A stretch of 64,000 bases of DNA from NCBI GenBank assembly GCA_030248195.1, contig JASAND010017584.1:1-64000 (forward strand), given 5' to 3'. Source of the stretch: Trissonchulus latispiculum. Taxonomy: Eukaryota; Nematoda; Enoplea; Enoplida; Ironidae. Positions within the stretch are counted from its first letter, which is position 1. Every line of letters starts with the position of its first letter. The notes below the pieces were generated by a model. That model ran no database searches. It was not told where the DNA came from and worked only from the letters and a program-made list of their open reading frames with translations. Below, piece after piece: positions 62,083-64,000 of this stretch. Position numbers and translations under genes: made by a program.

Positions 62083-62878
62083 AAGTTGGAAAACTGTACT
62101 AAGTGAATATATATACCAAATCCTCCAAATCTGAACTCCCCCTTTTCTTACGTCTGCACTTTACATTGTGTACCCTGTTGGGCACATGTGCTCTATTGTA
62201 TTATATACCTTGTGCGAAGAGTACGCAATACTATGTAAAGCGTCACACTCTGTGCTTGTAAAGCAAATTAAGGTCTGCTCGGTCTGTCTGCATACCCTGG
62301 ATCGTTGTAGAAACTAACCCTTTTTGTGTGGGGTCCCAATGAGAATGGAACAAAGACGAGTCTCTTCTCGCTTTTTGTATTGCCGCGTTAATTTTGTCGG
62401 GGATCTAAGCTGCTTCTAAGCGATGTAAAATATTCTAATTTTTCCCATTTGGCCCCTGTAGTCTTGTACGATAGGGGACCCGATTGTGTTAGCATAGTTC
62501 AGTTTTGCTTATTGTGCTTAGAGAGTGACGCTTGCCTTGCCATGGGATTTAATATTACCTGGCAAATCGGTGATGTTTAGAAAACGTGTACATATTTATG
62601 TACTTAAAGTAGGATACATTTTTGACTTTCTCCCACTAGTTCTTGGAGTTTGGCTTTTATTCTATTGTCGAAAAAGTATAACGATTTTTTAAATTAGAGT
62701 AGTAAGTTTTACGGTTATTGACTAATTTCCCCTTAAATTAGAGGACTGCGTTTTTAAACATAGAAGATCGGAAAAGTTGCATATTTCCAAAGAAATATCA
62801 CGAATGGCATTATAGCTGGTAAAGAAACTTTTGTGTAGAATTTTGTGCGGACCTCTAAAAGATTTAGTAATTTTTGAA
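62083..62878 (+). other. Probable 3' UTR and downstream region of TMEM184
   Basis: Mostly unique sequence without repeats or ORFs, unlike the introns. I found no AATAAA here, so a variant signal or a downstream site must be used. Confidence 0.5.
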
Positions 62879-63145
62879 CAGGGGTGCACATAAGGGGGGG
62901 GGGGCGGAGGGCCCCCCCGAAACCAGCTGTAAAGGAAAAATTTTATTGTCCACGGTAGCGCGGACATAAAATTTCAAAAATATTCGCGCCGCAGGCGCGA
63001 AATTTTTTCATTTTTTTCTTAATTTACGCATATTTCTGCATTTTAAACCTTGTTTTCAAAATTGTTCAACTTTGGGGGGCGCCCGAGCCCCCAAATTTTT
63101 CTGAGGTCCGCCCCCCTGAAAAACTTTCCTTTTGCGCCACTACTG
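62879..63145. mobile_element. hAT MITE, 267 bp
   Basis: Ends CAGGGGTGCACATAAGG and CCTTTTGCGCCACTACTG are imperfect inverted repeats; TTTTTGAA flanks both sides (62871-62878, 63146-63153), an 8-bp duplication. It carries a poly-G run, a poly-C run and the CGCGCC-GCA-GGCGCG hairpin (62985). Confidence 0.88.
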
Positions 63146-63179
63146 TTTTTGAAGTATTGGTTCTACTATGAAGAGCAAT

Positions 63180-64000
63180 TATAGGGGGGCGCGAGAGCGA
63201 CCCCCTATAATATGGGTGTAAACGGCTCTGCGCGGCCCTATGAGACTCGTTCGAGCACCGTGCCAGCTTAATACTGAACGAAACTCGGCAAGTTTGGTAT
63301 TTTTGGAATCTACACGACGAGTACAACAAGTTGCAAAAAAGTTTTGGTCAAAATTTTCAACTTTGAAAATTTTCACTTCCGGACAAGTTAGGTCCGTTTG
63401 TTTTTTTTCTGTGTTAGTCACGCTTGGAAAAGGGCTATTTTGTGCAGAGGTGTTTGAAAGATGTGGGCATTTTCAGCCAGAAAGGTTTATATTTTCTGAA
63501 TGCCGATATGGTCCCATGTGCCCCGCGCTATATTTTTTCGCTGCCCGGCCCGGCATGCCACCTGGCCGGCCGGCCAAAAGTGGCCTGACGGCGTTTTTGG
63601 CCAAAAAACGGCCATTTTGTGTCACGCCCACAGGGCTCAGGGAACAAGCTAGAGACACGCGGTTTGTTGCATGAACAAGTACGGAGGGGATACTAGTGCG
63701 TAACGTTGGCCGATTTTTGATTTAGGTCCTGGACCGTTCAGGCGGCCGGCCCAAAGGAAGTGGGTCCAAATGGCCATTTTCGGAAAGAGGAAAGAGCGGG
63801 GGAAGAAAAAATTTCTAAGTCCCAACTCCACAGAAAATAGTCAAAAATAGGCCTAAATATGCAGTTTTGAACCATTTAGTGGGACGCATATAAGGGTTAT
63901 CGGGGTCGCTGAACACGATGAGCATAGTCGCAGCTCTGTGCGGTGCTGCTATCGTGCTGTACTATTATGCAGCAACCATAGCACGCTGTCTGTAAACCTA
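63180..64000. repeat. Hairpin-headed repeat related to 56798-57030, then unassigned
   Basis: AGGGGGGCGC-GAGA-GCGACCCCCT opens the block, followed by TATAATATGGGTGTAAA and a region matching intron 7 up to about 63400. The remainder (63400-64000) has GGCC-rich stretches (63540-63620, 63740-63780) but no supported gene. Confidence 0.55.

Overview
The window is invertebrate-type metazoan nuclear DNA: AT-rich, full of nested transposable elements, with one spliced host gene. Phylum cannot be read from the sequence. No bacterial operons, rRNA, functional tRNA or CRISPR arrays were seen.

Host gene. The right two thirds (about 22.9-62.1 kb, + strand) is a single TMEM184-family gene (Ostalpha/TMEM184 seven-pass membrane proteins). 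I assembled nine coding exons by matching the conserved protein piecewise. All eight introns are GT-AG, the phases agree at every junction, and the exons join into 428 codons plus stop. The 1,287-nt CDS is spread over 39.1 kb. Introns 1, 2, 3, 5, 6 and 7 consist largely of transposons.

Left flank (1-22.9 kb). A gag-only LTR retrotransposon (to 9,312) has its 5' LTR split by a roughly 6-kb composite insertion filling 20-6001. Inside that insertion are a 0.57-kb palindrome, a GC-rich terminal-inverted-repeat (TIR) element and a MULE-like element with a 10-bp target duplication. Then come a heat-shock-element-like motif, a 1.77-kb tandem duplication carrying the 3' end of a minus-strand non-LTR retrotransposon, a long (AT)n tract, poly-G/poly-C elements, a TTAA-flanked element, and a three-level nest at 20.7-22.8 kb.

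Intron cargo. Intron 1: a TIR element with a poly-G element inside it. Intron 2: a TTAA element, a TA-flanked element carrying a hAT, a composite hairpin repeat, and a tRNA-derived SINE split by a hAT. Intron 3: a TTAA element carrying a poly-G element. Intron 5 (13.1 kb): a TTAA element hosting a tandem Penelope-like retroelement array, which itself hosts a 2.5-kb CAGGG-ended transposon with two foldback elements inside; farther on, a second copy of the intron-3 TTAA element in inverse orientation. Intron 6: two families with GTTACGTAC ends. Intron 7: a hairpin element of the same family as the one just upstream of exon 1.

How it fits together. The mobile sequences are mostly non-autonomous or broken. 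The only RT coding capacity is the Penelope-like pair and short non-LTR remnants. Several insertions have an empty-site paralogue in this same window, so relative ages and target duplications can be read directly. Functions rest on protein motifs and terminal structures seen here plus family knowledge; no database search was possible.
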